DNA of 38,039 nucleotides from NCBI RefSeq assembly GCF_003285005.1, contig NZ_QMFA01000056.1:1-38039 (forward strand). The letters run 5' to 3'. The position numbers and the translations under genes were made by a program. Position 1 is the stretch's first letter. The number at the start of each line of letters is the position of its first letter. The notes beneath the pieces are model-generated. The model saw only the letters and a list, made by a program, of their open reading frames with translations, was not told the DNA's origin and searched no databases. Source of the stretch: Paenibacillus sp. YN15. Its GTDB lineage: Bacteria; Bacillota; Bacilli; Paenibacillales; NBRC-103111. This document shows positions 18,314 through 26,867 of the stretch, piece after piece.

Positions 18314-18355
18314 ATAACCCCCTCGCTTTGAAACGTCATCAAAGGAAGGGGTTAT
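18314..18355 (-). terminator. Terminator-like hairpin after the GH92 pseudogene
   Basis: ATAACCCC (18314-18321) pairs with GGGGTTAT (18348-18355), and an inner CTTTG/CAAAG pair extends the stem. It lies about 33 bases past the GH92 stop. The following T-rich stretch is short, so termination strength is uncertain. Confidence 0.5.
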
Positions 18356-18387
18356 CCGTCATTGACACGCGCAAGTCCGCCTGCCAG

Positions 18388-20348
18388 TCAGGACCGGTCA
18401 ATTCCCCAGTTCTTGTTCGGTCTGCTTCCCATTTCGAACTCCAATAGGCCTCCTTGCTCCAGCAGGCGATGTTCGATCCGCGAGTTGTTCCAGACTTGAC
18501 CGTTAAGCTTTGCTGATTGAATATATTTGTTGCGATCGGACGCCCCATTGGCGCGAATAATAAAGGTCGATCCGTTGCCTAGCCGCAGCTTGGTCTCTTC
18601 GAATAACGGACTTCCAATTTCATATTCCGGCTTGCCCGGACATACCGGATACAGCCCCATGGCGCTGAATACGTACCATGAGGACATCGCTCCGTTGTCC
18701 TCATCGCCGCAAATGCCCGCAGGCGTCGCCTGATACCACAGCTTCATAATTTCCCGCGTCCTGCGCTGCGTCTTCCAAGGCGCGCCTGCATAGTTATACA
18801 AATAAGGAATATGAAATGCCGGTTCATTCCCTTGGCAGTATTGACCAATCAATCCCGTAGCATCGGGAAACTGGCCGAGGAACGCGTATTTCGGTCCATC
18901 GTACTGCTCCGTAAACAGATTGTCCAACTTCTTCTCGAATGCGCGCTGCCCGCCGATCAATTCTATCAAACCCTCTATATCATGTTGAACGTGGAACGTA
19001 TAAACCCAGGAATTGCATTCCGAGAAATAATCCCTGCCGCCAAGTCCCCCGCCGAGCTTGGGAGCGAACTCCTTCACCCAATTGCCGTCGGCGGTTTTCG
19101 GCGCCATAAAGCCAATTGTTTCGTCAAACAGGTTGCGATAATTTTGCGCCCTTTTCATAAAATACGCATAATCGTCCTGATAGCCAAGTATAAGCGCCAT
19201 TTGCGCCACGCACCAATCGTCATAGGCATGCTCCAACGTGACAGCAACCGCCTGCCTCTTTTCGAAGGCGTCCACTTCCTTCACCCACTCCGTCTGGCCC
19301 TTGCCGAGCGCGGGGAAAAAGCCCTTATCCAGATAGACGCGATCCAGTTCGGTCAGCGGTCCGTTTACCCAAGGCAGCATCGTCCATTCCATTGCATTCT
19401 TCTTCATCGCCCGGTAGGCCAGCTCATGATCGAAATCGCGGCAGCCTTTGCGATAAGCATCCACAATCATCGCGGCGGCATGATTCCCGGTCATCATCGG
19501 GAGATCCCCTCTCAGGCTTGGAAATTGGGGCAAGAAGCCACTTTGCTCGAACATGCGGAGATAGGAACGAATCATGTCGCGTTTTCGCTCCGGATCGAGC
19601 AGAAGCTGCAAAGGATGAAGCGATCGATACGTGTCCCATATATTATCATGGACATAGAAGTCGTGATCACCGCTTTCATGAACGCGATGATCATATCCGC
19701 CGTAGTAACGGCCGTCCTCGGTAATATTGCTCATATTCAACTGCGACCGATAAAGAGCGGTGTAGAACACTGTGCGCTGTTCTTCGCTTCCCCCTTTGAT
19801 CTCGATGCGGCCGAGATCGTCGTTCCATCGCTCGAAGGCGGCGGTTCTATCAAATCATACGATTTCCCCTTGTTATCCTTCACCAAATTCGCAAGCGCTT
19901 GTTCGGCACTCAGGTAAGAAATACCCGCCTGAACCTCAACGCGGTTTTGCAAGCCCTGCTTGGCAAACGTCAGCGCCATGCCCGTTTTGCCGTCTTCCTC
20001 CCAGTATTCCCATGCGGAAGCAGGATGGAACAGACGCAAATAGACATGCTGACGCATGCCGTTAAGCTCGACCTCGGCTTTAATCGCGTCAGCCGCCATC
20101 ATCTCCATCTAAGCGCCCTTGGGCATGTTCAGCACCAGTCCAGGCTGACCGCTGTCCGGATATGAAAAGCGGTAATAGCAGGAGTGGTGGGCCGCCGTCG
20201 CTTCCGCATAAATATCCTCATCCTCCAGCAGAACCGAATACTCATACGGCTTCGCCGTTTCCAGATCGTGATCATACTGGGAGGACAACCCTGATATACG
20301 TTCCAGGTATGGCTTTGCCGTCGGGTCTACATTATCTGTTATCGCCAT
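18388..20348 (-). pseudogene. GH92 alpha-mannosidase pseudogene
   Basis: Three pieces form one GH92 enzyme. ATG 20348 (GGGAGG upstream) begins a short MAITDNVDPT that resembles the family's start, then jumps to YDHDLETAKPYEYSVLLED. The N-terminal region with the FIGT-type motif is missing. An in-frame TAG (20109-20111) interrupts the frame, which then continues in the same register. A one-base loss near 19852 shifts it, and the remainder, from AFERWNDDLGRIEI and TVFYTALYR, runs intact to 18388, including DGRYYGGYDH, HDNIWDTYRS, GNHAAAMIVDAY and CGDEDNGAMSSWYVFSAMG (catalytic-region residues). GH92 enzymes are Ca2+-dependent exo-alpha-mannosidases, fitting the GH38 gene. At least three lesions make it dead. 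Confidence 0.88.
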
Positions 20349-20428
20349 TATAAGCCTCCCATTTGATGCAAAGTGCATCTTTCTGTAAAAGTCAGATGAA
20401 TCACACTCGAACTTTCTTGAATATTCAC
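20348..20428 (-). CDS. Short ORF coupled to the GH92 start (26 aa)
   Basis: GTG 20428, 6 bases after a GGAGGAG site, opens a 26-codon frame whose stop overlaps the GH92 ATG as TAATG. It could be a leader peptide that couples translation, or the fused remnant of a deleted upstream gene. The sequence (MNIQESSSVIHL...) is not recognised. The arrangement is seen; a function is not. Confidence 0.3.
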   Translation of the reverse strand: MNIQESSSVIHLTFTERCTLHQMGGL

Positions 20429-20652
20429 TGTTCGTTCTCCTCCGTTATCCAATTTCACGCTAATATTTTAATAAACATCTTCCAATAATAGAATGGAATA
20501 TATAAACTTTATCTCTATTGAAATTTTGATATTTATTAAGCTATTCCGACGACAGCTTTTGAAAGCTTTATGCTGACGCTCGATTATATTGGCCATTAGG
20601 CTTACCGGTATGGCTTCCGCGTTTCTGGCGAGCTACTAGAACTTGTCTGATT

Positions 20653-20670
20653 GGTATAAATATTTATACC
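20653..20670. promoter_or_regulatory. Perfect 18-base palindrome
   Basis: GGTATAAATATTTATACC reads the same on both strands. It lies directly upstream of the conserved CTGAAAG leader of the esterase gene and in the divergent region with GH92. It could be an operator for a dimeric regulator. The sequence upstream of the secreted hydrolase lacks it, so it is not part of the shared leader. Confidence 0.5.
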
Positions 20671-20759
20671 CTGAAAGTATATTATTTCTATTTTAATTGC
20701 ACAGAAATCCAATATGATGTAATTGTAGTCTATCAAAGAATGGAGGGTTTTAGAGATAC
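20671..20759 (+). promoter_or_regulatory. Esterase promoter/leader
   Basis: This is the plus-strand counterpart of the hydrolase leader at 18207-18294. It has CTGAAAG, TATTATTTCTATTT, a TATGAT -10 candidate at about 20713, and GGAGGG before ATG 20760. The conservation over non-coding bases suggests duplication of a regulatory segment and common control. Confidence 0.6.
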
Positions 20760-21737
20760 ATGCCGTTAATCGACAAGCCATTACATGAGCTTTATACATA
20801 TCAGGGGATCAATCCGCGCCCGGCCGATTTTGATGCGTACTGGGATCAGGCTCTAGCGGAGATGAGAGCGATTGATCCCCAGGTGGAAATGATACCAAGT
20901 CACTTTCAAAGTCCGATCGTCGATTGTTTCAATCTGTATTATACGGGCGTACGCGGCGCTCGTGTGCATGCAAAGTATTTGCGCCCTAAATGCCAAGAAT
21001 CGCAGGGCGGAGCACTTCTGGATTTTCATGGATATTCTGGCGGATCCGGGCAATGGTCAGACTACCTGGGATATGTAGCCTTGGGTTTCAGCGTACTGGC
21101 AATGGATGCACGCGGCTAGGGCGGCAGGTCCGAAGACAGCGGCGGCGTGAAAGGCAACACGCTGAATGGTCACATTATTCGGGGTCTGGATGACCCGGAT
21201 CCGCATCAATTGCTATTCCGACATATTTTTCTGGACACAGCCCAATTGGCTGAGATAGCTGTCACCTTGCCGGGAATTGATCCGCAGCGTGTGTATGCGA
21301 AAGGCGCATCGCAGGGCGGAGCCTTGACCATCGCTTGCGCCTCGTTAGCCCCGCATATCGTAAGTAGGTTGGCGCCAGTATATCCTTTCTTGTGCGACTA
21401 CCGGCGGGTATGGGAGATGGACCTCGCCAAGGACGCCTATCGTGAGCTTCGTGAGTATTTCCGCCTGTTCGATCCATTGCATGAGCGCGAAGCAGAAATG
21501 TTCAACAAGTTGGGGTATATCGATCTGCAGCATTTGGCCAGCCGGATACGCGGAGAGACGCTGATGGCCGTTGGATTGATGGATACAATTTGCCCTCCGT
21601 CAACCCAATTTGCCGCTTACAACAAGATCACGGCACCAAAACAATTAGCGATTTATCCCGACTTTGGACATGAGCATTTGCCGGGATTCAATGATCGCGT
21701 TTATATGTTCTTTCTCGATGGCTGTCAGGCAGAATGA
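20760..21737 (+). pseudogene. Acetylxylan esterase / cephalosporin-C deacetylase, amber-interrupted
   Basis: One frame of 325 codons, the normal family length, is broken only by TAG at codon 120 (21117-21119). The alpha/beta-hydrolase triad is present: S184 in KGASQGGAL, D275 in GLMDTICPPST, H304 in FGHEHLPGF. The amber falls in MDARG*GGRSED, where the family has RGQ, so a single C-to-T change (CAG to TAG) explains it. The enzyme removes acetyl groups from xylan-type oligosaccharides, usually in the cytoplasm (no signal peptide here). Without readthrough only an inactive 119-residue N-terminal piece is made. It shares its promoter with the secreted hydrolase, so it belongs to the same regulon. 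Confidence 0.88.
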
Positions 21738-21768
21738 ATGCCTAGCGCGGCATTCAAGGAGATCTCTC

Positions 21769-21861
21769 ATGAACTTCCCTGGATTTTCATCGGAGGGCGG
21801 CAACTTGCCCGTCGCCAGCAGAACAACTTACACCGTCTGTCGCTGGTCATTATGTAAATGA
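21769..21861 (+). pseudogene. Truncated start of a gene after the esterase
   Basis: AAGGAGATCTCTC precedes ATG 21769, a good ribosome site. The frame starts MNFPGFSSEGGNLPV and runs to TGA 21861 without recognisable homology in its last part. It looks like the beginning of the next gene in the esterase operon, cut off by the rearrangement that brought in the intron fragment. A further open stretch (EEERTIVLSVGTVSEETLPRV, about 21880-21950) has no identity I can assign. Confidence 0.35.
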
Positions 21862-21949
21862 TATTTAATTTCTGAATGAGGAAGAGAGAACAATCGTTCT
21901 GTCCGTTGGTACGGTGTCCGAAGAAACACTGCCTCGGGTGTTACATATC

Positions 21950-23329
21950 ATGGATGCGCTAATTATGGCAAGGGCGCAATATCTGGTCAACATCGTCCGC
22001 ATGCATTACGTGGTCGATATCGATATTCAAGGGCTTTTTCGATAACGTCAACCATACCCTGCTGATCAAACAATGCTGGAACATGGGCATCCCGAACAAG
22101 AAAGTGCTGTGCATCATCAGCAAAATGCTGAAGACAGAAATTGAAGGCGAAGGCATTCCTTCCCGCGGGACTCCTCAGGGTGGCATTTTGTCCCCCCTTC
22201 TTTCGGGCATTGTCCTGCACGACCTGGACATGGGGTAGCCCGTCAATGGGAAACCTTTGAGACCCAACATACCTACAAGTGGAACAGTCATAAGTATGCG
22301 GCCTTGCGGTTATCGGGGTTAAAGGAAGGCTATATCGTTCGTTATGCGGATGATTTCAAGATCTTTTGCCCAGATGCTAAAACGGCGCACAATTGGTTCC
22401 ATGCCGTTCGTCTTTATCTGAAAGACCGTCTAAAACTGGACATCTCGCCGGAAAAATCGCAAATCGTGAATCTACGGAAGCGCTCTTCCGATTTTCTGGG
22501 TTTCACGATACGCGCGGCGAAAAAGGGCAGCTGCAGAGTGGCGCATACGGGCGTTACAGAAAAGAAAAAACAACAGATCAAGAAGGAGACCCGGGCACGC
22601 ATTCAACAATTGCGCTTGTCTCCAACCTCCCGTAACGCCATCCTGTTCAACAGCTTTGTGCTCGGGCTTCATAACTATTTTCGCAGGGCAACCCATGTCA
22701 GTACCGCGTTCTCACGTTTAGCCTACGATCTGCGTGCCTATACGTACAATCGTCTGAAATCGGTCGCCACCTATGCGCATCCTGCCAACCCGCCGCCGAC
22801 GTACACCAAGTTTTATCGGACAAGCTATCGTACATTTCAAGTCGCCGGAGTGTATTTGTATCCGCTTGCCAATGTGAAAATGACCGTCAACAAGAGCTTT
22901 AACCAGCAGCTCAACCCATTCACAACCGCGGGCAGACTACTCATCCATCAAAAGTTGAAGGGACACATTGTAACGGAGATCATCGCACTAATGAACGCCA
23001 ACATCATCGGACGAACTGTGGAATACTTGGATAACCGCATCAGCAGATACAGCATGCGCTCGGGCAAATGCGAAATTACAGGGATGTTCCTTGTCGCGAT
23101 GGATGTCCATTGCCATCATGTACTTCCGGTACATCTGGGCGGAAGCGACAAGTACAGCAACCTGCGCATTCTGCACAAAGACGTGCACAAGCTCATCCAT
23201 GCCACACAAAACCAGACGATTGAACGGCTCATGACCAAGTTGGGCCTCACAGCTAAAATGGTGGATACGGTCAACAAATACCGCAGCCATTGTAAGCTTG
23301 AACCCATTCAAATCCCTATCCATGAGTAA
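21950..23329 (+). pseudogene. ltrA: Group II intron reverse transcriptase/maturase, truncated and frameshifted
   Basis: The sequence begins inside the RT domain at MARAQYLVNIVRMHYVVDIDIQG. One extra base near 22035 moves the frame to FFDNVNHTLLIKQ...GTPQGGILSPLLS. A missing base near 22235 moves it again to ARQWETFE..., then the catalytic YADD (IVRYADDFKIF), the maturase X domain, and a C-terminal HNH nuclease (CEITG...DVHCHHVLPVHLGGSDKYSNLRILHKDVHKLIH). The first third of a normal RT is missing, so the element is dead. The protein would normally help its intron RNA splice and copy itself into DNA. Confidence 0.88.
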
Positions 23330-23344
23330 CTTGGAACTTATAGA

Positions 23345-23457
23345 CGAACTCCGATGGAGCAAGATGGAACGCCCGGTGCGGCGAAAGTCGCACGCCGGGT
23401 GTGAGGCGGGGGAAAATCCGGCGATGACATCAAACGATTACCTATCGCACCCCGTAA
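23345..23457 (+). ncRNA. Group II intron 3' end (domains V-VI)
   Basis: Just after the maturase stop, GCCCGGTGCGGCGAAAGTCGC followed by its complementary strand makes a GAAA-capped hairpin at about 23366-23403, typical of domain V. GGCGGGGG...ATTACCTATC then resembles domain VI and the conserved intron end near 23456. The 5' ribozyme domains are not seen, so only the 3' end survives. The exact 3' boundary is uncertain. Confidence 0.65.
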
Positions 23458-23505
23458 GGGGCAGGCGCTAACCCCTTCTGCGGAAGGGACTGCGTCACAT
23501 TGTAA

Positions 23506-23661
23506 ATTCAAAACGGCGGTGACCCTTTTTCACTTCAACAAATCTTAGGACATTCCACACTCAACTCCGTGCAGATGTATGTTCGGCTTTTCAACAAAGA
23601 AGTACGGGAACAGCATCAGAAGTATAGTCCGGTAGAACGCGCTCAGATCCGGAGAAAATAA
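23506..23661 (+). pseudogene. Tyrosine recombinase C-terminal fragment 1
   Basis: A 51-codon frame reads NGGDPFSLQQILGHSTLNSVQMYVRLF..., the C-terminal end of a phage-type integrase with LGH(S/A)TL and the catalytic Tyr (MYVRLF). It begins directly after TAA, with no N-terminal part, close to the intron 3' end. It ends at TAA 23659-23661 inside the next inverted repeat. A matching stub is at 25591-25755. Dead remnant. Confidence 0.82.
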
Positions 23662-23711
23662 GTATGCCAGAGGCGATACTCACTACTCGTATCGCCTCTG
23701 GCATACTTATT
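23657..23711. terminator. Bidirectional terminator (23-base perfect inverted repeat)
   Basis: Bases 23657-23679 are an exact inverted copy of 23689-23711, with a 9-base loop. A-rich DNA lies on the left and T-containing DNA on the right. It sits between a plus-strand recombinase stub and a minus-strand gene ending at 23714, so it can stop transcription from both sides. Confidence 0.8.
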
Positions 23712-23713
23712 CA

Positions 23714-24097
23714 TCATTTGCCGCAGCGTATCTGCAGTCTGCCTAAATCCAATATAAATTGGCCCGGAATTAGAATATCCAAACCGATCAAACCATTAAT
23801 GCTGGTGTCTTCTCCGATGCGGCCAAAATCTATGGGGAAATTGTCCATTTGAAAAGAATGAAATTGGATTCTATGAATCTTTCGACGAACAGAAGCTTCT
23901 CTGCCACCAATACCGGTCATAAAGCGAAGCTGATCTCCCGGCTCATAACCATCGAACAAGCCTTGGACCGCATCAATCGAAAGAATGGATTCTGCTGCAC
24001 CCGTATCAATGACAACATGCGGAATCGTGATGGACTTTTCACCATGACGAATCACGATATTAGAAAATAACAGCCCATCTCGAAATTCAAGATTCAT
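23714..24097 (-). CDS. Retropepsin-like aspartic protease family protein
   Basis: The product is 127 residues from ATG 24097 (AGGAGA upstream). It carries the aspartyl-protease signature VVIDTGAAES (D31) followed by a flap-like glycine region (MTGIGGREAS) and INGLIGLDIL near the end, as in single-domain retropepsin-like bacterial proteins. These work as dimers because each chain brings one catalytic Asp; substrates are unknown. No signal peptide. Its start overlaps the stop of the small upstream gene, so the two are expressed together. The ORF is open farther upstream, but that part overlaps the neighbour. Confidence 0.75.
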   Translation of the reverse strand: MNLEFRDGLLFSNIVIRHGEKSITIPHVVIDTGAAESILSIDAVQGLFDGYEPGDQLRFMTGIGGREASVRRKIHRIQFHSFQMDNFPIDFGRIGEDTSINGLIGLDILIPGQFILDLGRLQIRCGK

Positions 24098-24344
24098 GTC
24101 TTGGAGTTCTCCTGACCATAGGCTTGTCCCGTACTTCCACAATGATTGATTCATTGGAGGTATGATACACAAAACGCTCGTTTTTGGCAGTAAATAGCTC
24201 TTTCCATGCTTCCTGCGGATCGGGAATCGGCTTGATGACTGCCACTTCTTCTACATGGAGCTTATTGTCCTCGTAATGAGACTTCAGTTCTTCCACTAGT
24301 ACAAACTGATCAGGAAATAGCTCTCTTACTTCCGTCCAGAGCAT
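24087..24344 (-). CDS. Small protein paired with the retropepsin-like gene
   Basis: The product is 85 residues from ATG 24344 (GGGAGG upstream). It is acidic, with no membrane segment: MLWTEVRELFPDQFVLVEELKSHYEDNK. It overlaps the retropepsin-like gene by 11 bases. I think the pair recurs in Firmicutes, but I cannot confirm it here. It could be a partner or antitoxin-like protein; the function is not assigned. Confidence 0.6.
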   Translation of the reverse strand: MLWTEVRELFPDQFVLVEELKSHYEDNKLHVEEVAVIKPIPDPQEAWKELFTAKNERFVYHTSNESIIVEVRDKPMVRRTPRHES

Positions 24345-24516
24345 CTTATATCGCCTCCCTGCTTTCATTTTACCATTTCTATGGTTGTTTCGAAAACTCC
24401 AAATCATGCTGAGGATGCGAGAAAAGTGGGGCGGGGAGTTCTTGAAATCCTTATCATTATGAGCTTCAATACTATCAATCTACAAAAAGCTAGCCTTATG
24501 CGATATTAGCTGAAGT

Positions 24517-25344
24517 CTAATTATACTCTGTTCTTATTTCTCTAAGTTTTAAAATTGATAATTTATTTAATTCCTTAATATATTTCCTACCTTGTTTTAA
24601 CACATCTGCCTGATTCGATTCTGTAACTATAGCCTCAATGTAGGGGCATACACTACTAATCATAACATCAAAGACATCATTTTTTTTAACTTCAGTATTA
24701 GCTTGGAAGATTTTCTTGAAGTGCGTAAAAATTAACACTCTTGCAGCAGGAAACTTATTAATTAATATTGGCATATTTTCTCTTAACCATTGAGGTTCAA
24801 GATGATGTAAAAGTAATAGAGTATTGTCTATTTGGTAATCATTACTAAATTTCGTAGATCTTGAACTGAACAGTGGATTATTTATGTTTGGCGTTCTTCT
24901 CTTACCCCATAATTCAGCTAAATTTTTTATATTTTGATCTTCTATTTCTAGTTGACTAATGAATTCATCATTCCACAAATTACTTAACAAGTTCCTAAAG
25001 CTGTTTTGATCTTTCACATCATCATAATTAAAAGCGCTAAGTATAATGTTGGGTTTGTAAATTGTATTGTACGCGAGCATTTCTTCTCTAATAATTGTTC
25101 GATAATCTACCAGTAAGAGAAAAGAATAATTGCTAAAAAATTCAATAAAATGTTCGTATGCCTTCGTTGCTTGTTTTATCTCCCTAAGATTATATACAGA
25201 AAAACAAGGAGCATATTGGGTTGCAGGAAACTTTTTCATAAAACCTACTTGGCATCCAAATTGGTTTTTAGAAATTTCGCTCAATGCATTAGTATCTAAA
25301 TAAACAAGATTGTATGCTTTTCCTGATTTAGAAACCCACGGCAT
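24517..25344 (-). CDS. PIN-like domain protein
   Basis: The product is 275 residues with AT-rich codon use unlike the sugar locus, which suggests transfer. It starts with VYLDTNALSEI (D17), the first acidic motif of PIN-type RNases. A C-terminal DVFDVMISSVCPYIEAIVTESN resembles the final PIN strand, with acidic residues and a conserved Asn. Many such proteins are toxin or defence RNases; no small antitoxin gene is evident next door. It lies between the two recombinase stubs. The fold assignment is from motifs only. Confidence 0.6.
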   Translation of the reverse strand: MPWVSKSGKAYNLVYLDTNALSEISKNQFGCQVGFMKKFPATQYAPCFSVYNLREIKQATKAYEHFIEFFSNYSFLLLVDYRTIIREEMLAYNTIYKPNIILSAFNYDDVKDQNSFRNLLSNLWNDEFISQLEIEDQNIKNLAELWGKRRTPNINNPLFSSRSTKFSNDYQIDNTLLLLHHLEPQWLRENMPILINKFPAARVLIFTHFKKIFQANTEVKKNDVFDVMISSVCPYIEAIVTESNQADVLKQGRKYIKELNKLSILKLREIRTEYN

Positions 25345-25590
25345 CTTAGAATAGCCCCCAATAAGAATAAAATATTTGATTTCTACGAACGTTTTTTATT
25401 CACGTACACTCTCACTGACCTAAGGGACAGCGTATGCATCGGATTCGAGCCCGACGGACTTGAGTACAGGATTGTCAGCTGATTCACTTCCTCGAAATGC
25501 TGTTGCCTTTTGTCGACTAAGGTGGCTTGGTCGGCTAAGTTGCAGATATTCAAAGGGTTCAGATATCCCCTCATACGTTCAGGCATACAA
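25345..25590. other. Gap between PIN-like gene and recombinase stub 2
   Basis: I see no recognisable gene. It is likely scrambled mobile-element sequence, possibly the decayed upstream part of the recombinase. Confidence 0.4.
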
Positions 25591-25755
25591 TAGCCAAGTT
25601 TTATATTTTAATGGTGGAACCCATTTACCTTGCGACGAATCTTGGGACATGCCACACTCGATATGGTAGAATATTACGGAGAGTTGTTCAGTAGCGACAT
25701 TGAGCAGCATCACAAAAAATTCAGTCCGGTCGAGAACATGCGCCGAGTAATTTGA
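25591..25755 (+). pseudogene. Tyrosine recombinase C-terminal fragment 2
   Basis: VLYFNGGT, then a one-base loss, then LRRILGHATLDMVEYYGELFSSDIEQHHKKFSPVE to TGA 25753-25755. It is the same C-terminal region as the stub at 23506 but clearly a different paralogue (EYYGELF against QMYVRLF around the catalytic Tyr). N-terminal catalytic residues are missing. The two stubs suggest a recombinase-based element with several integrases. Confidence 0.78.
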
Positions 25756-25872
25756 TTATATGCGAAGCGAAAGCAATGGAGCGCTTTCGTTTCGACCCAT
25801 TTGTATAGTTGCTTAACACCTGGATTGAGTTTTACAGACGTATTAATCATTTGTGAAAGAAGGTGTTGTACT

Positions 25873-26754
25873 ATGCCAACGTTGCACTCCATGGATTTTC
25901 CCCAGCCAACGGACTGGCAAGAATTCGAACGCATGACCAAAAGCTACTGTAATCTTAAATGGCCAGACCATCTTGTTAACCCTTATGGAAGAAATGGACA
26001 AAGCCAAAACGGTGTTGATCTCTATGTAAAAAATAGAGATGGCGCCTATATTGGGATTCAATGCAAACTGTCCCTTGCCCCTACCCTTCCCATTAAAACC
26101 ATAGAAAAAGAAGCCGAAAAAGCAATTCGATTCCAACCAACTCTTATCCATTATTACATCGCAACTACAGCAAAAAGAAATGCACGAACTCAAGAGCAAG
26201 TCAATCTCCTTAATCAACAGCGTGCTGCGAATGGCTTGTTTAATGTGGACATTTTATTTTGGGAAGATATTATCGAGTTGCTTAAGAGTAATCGGAACGT
26301 TCTGACAAGCTTTTATCCCTAGTTATTTTCCGCTCCTGCCTCAGAAGAAAGTCCCAATATACATATTGACTATAACACCGGCACTGTTGTCGGTCATCTT
26401 CATATTCATCAGGGGAACATATCAAGCAAAAAGGCGACACGCAGATATTTGGAAGGCACTGTCGGCAGCGCCCCATATCAACTTGGTTATATTCGTCACC
26501 TTATTGAAAGATACAAAGAGTTCAAATCCATGGATTACTCAAATAAAAAAGATATGAATCATGCCATACTCTATAAGTCTATTGAACGTGAACAAGGATT
26601 CAAATGGGATGAAATTCCCAGTGAAAAGTTTTCCGATTATTGTGCATACCTTCAAAAGAAAATAGACAATACAAAGTTTGGCCGAATAAACAAGTCAAAA
26701 GGAAATATAAACTATAGCAGCTATGAATCCTACTTATCGAAACATCTTAAATAG
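25873..26754 (+). pseudogene. PD-(D/E)XK nuclease-like protein, amber-interrupted
   Basis: One frame of 293 codons, starting after AAGGTG, is interrupted only by TAG at codon 150 (26320-26322). The N-terminal part has a restriction-endonuclease core: NGVDLYVKNRDGAYIGIQCKL, with D49, Q63 and K65 as the D...(E/Q)xK site, like Mrr- or Cap4-type nuclease domains. After the stop the same frame continues: SPNIHIDYNTGTVVGHLHIH, then a domain with GSAPYQLGYIRHLIERYKEF and NKSKGNINYSSYESYL that looks intact. A CAG-to-TAG change would explain it. It lies beside Wadjet, so a defence role is plausible. The true end is also TAG. Confidence 0.72.
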
Positions 26755-26867
26755 ATGATAGCTTTGTTTGTCTGTCCCCTTCAGAGGAGTCAGCATTTCA
26801 ATTTATTATCAAGCTATTCAGGAATCTTTAAAAATGAACACGTGTTTGATGAAAAATTTGTTGGTGT

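Larger units (their letters stand above)
20429..20759. other. Divergent intergenic region between GH92 pseudogene and esterase
   Basis: This AT-rich region has no recognised gene. It contains the 18-base palindrome at 20653-20670, a weaker palindrome AGCTTT-TG-AAAGCT (20554-20567), and the esterase promoter/leader. It presumably drives transcription both ways. Confidence 0.5.

Noticed and set aside
25436-25465. T-loop-like GGATTCGAGCCC
   Set aside because: The flanking bases do not pair as a T-stem and no other tRNA arms surround it.
8065-26754. Global reassignment of TAG to an amino acid
   Set aside because: The binding protein and yesN both end naturally at TAG, as does the nuclease-like gene, so TAG still acts as a stop in this genome.
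26755-26867. Possible continuation of the nuclease-like gene past its final TAG
   Set aside because: The frame stays open briefly but runs into the 3' end of jetD and shows no domain. The domain before it ends naturally.
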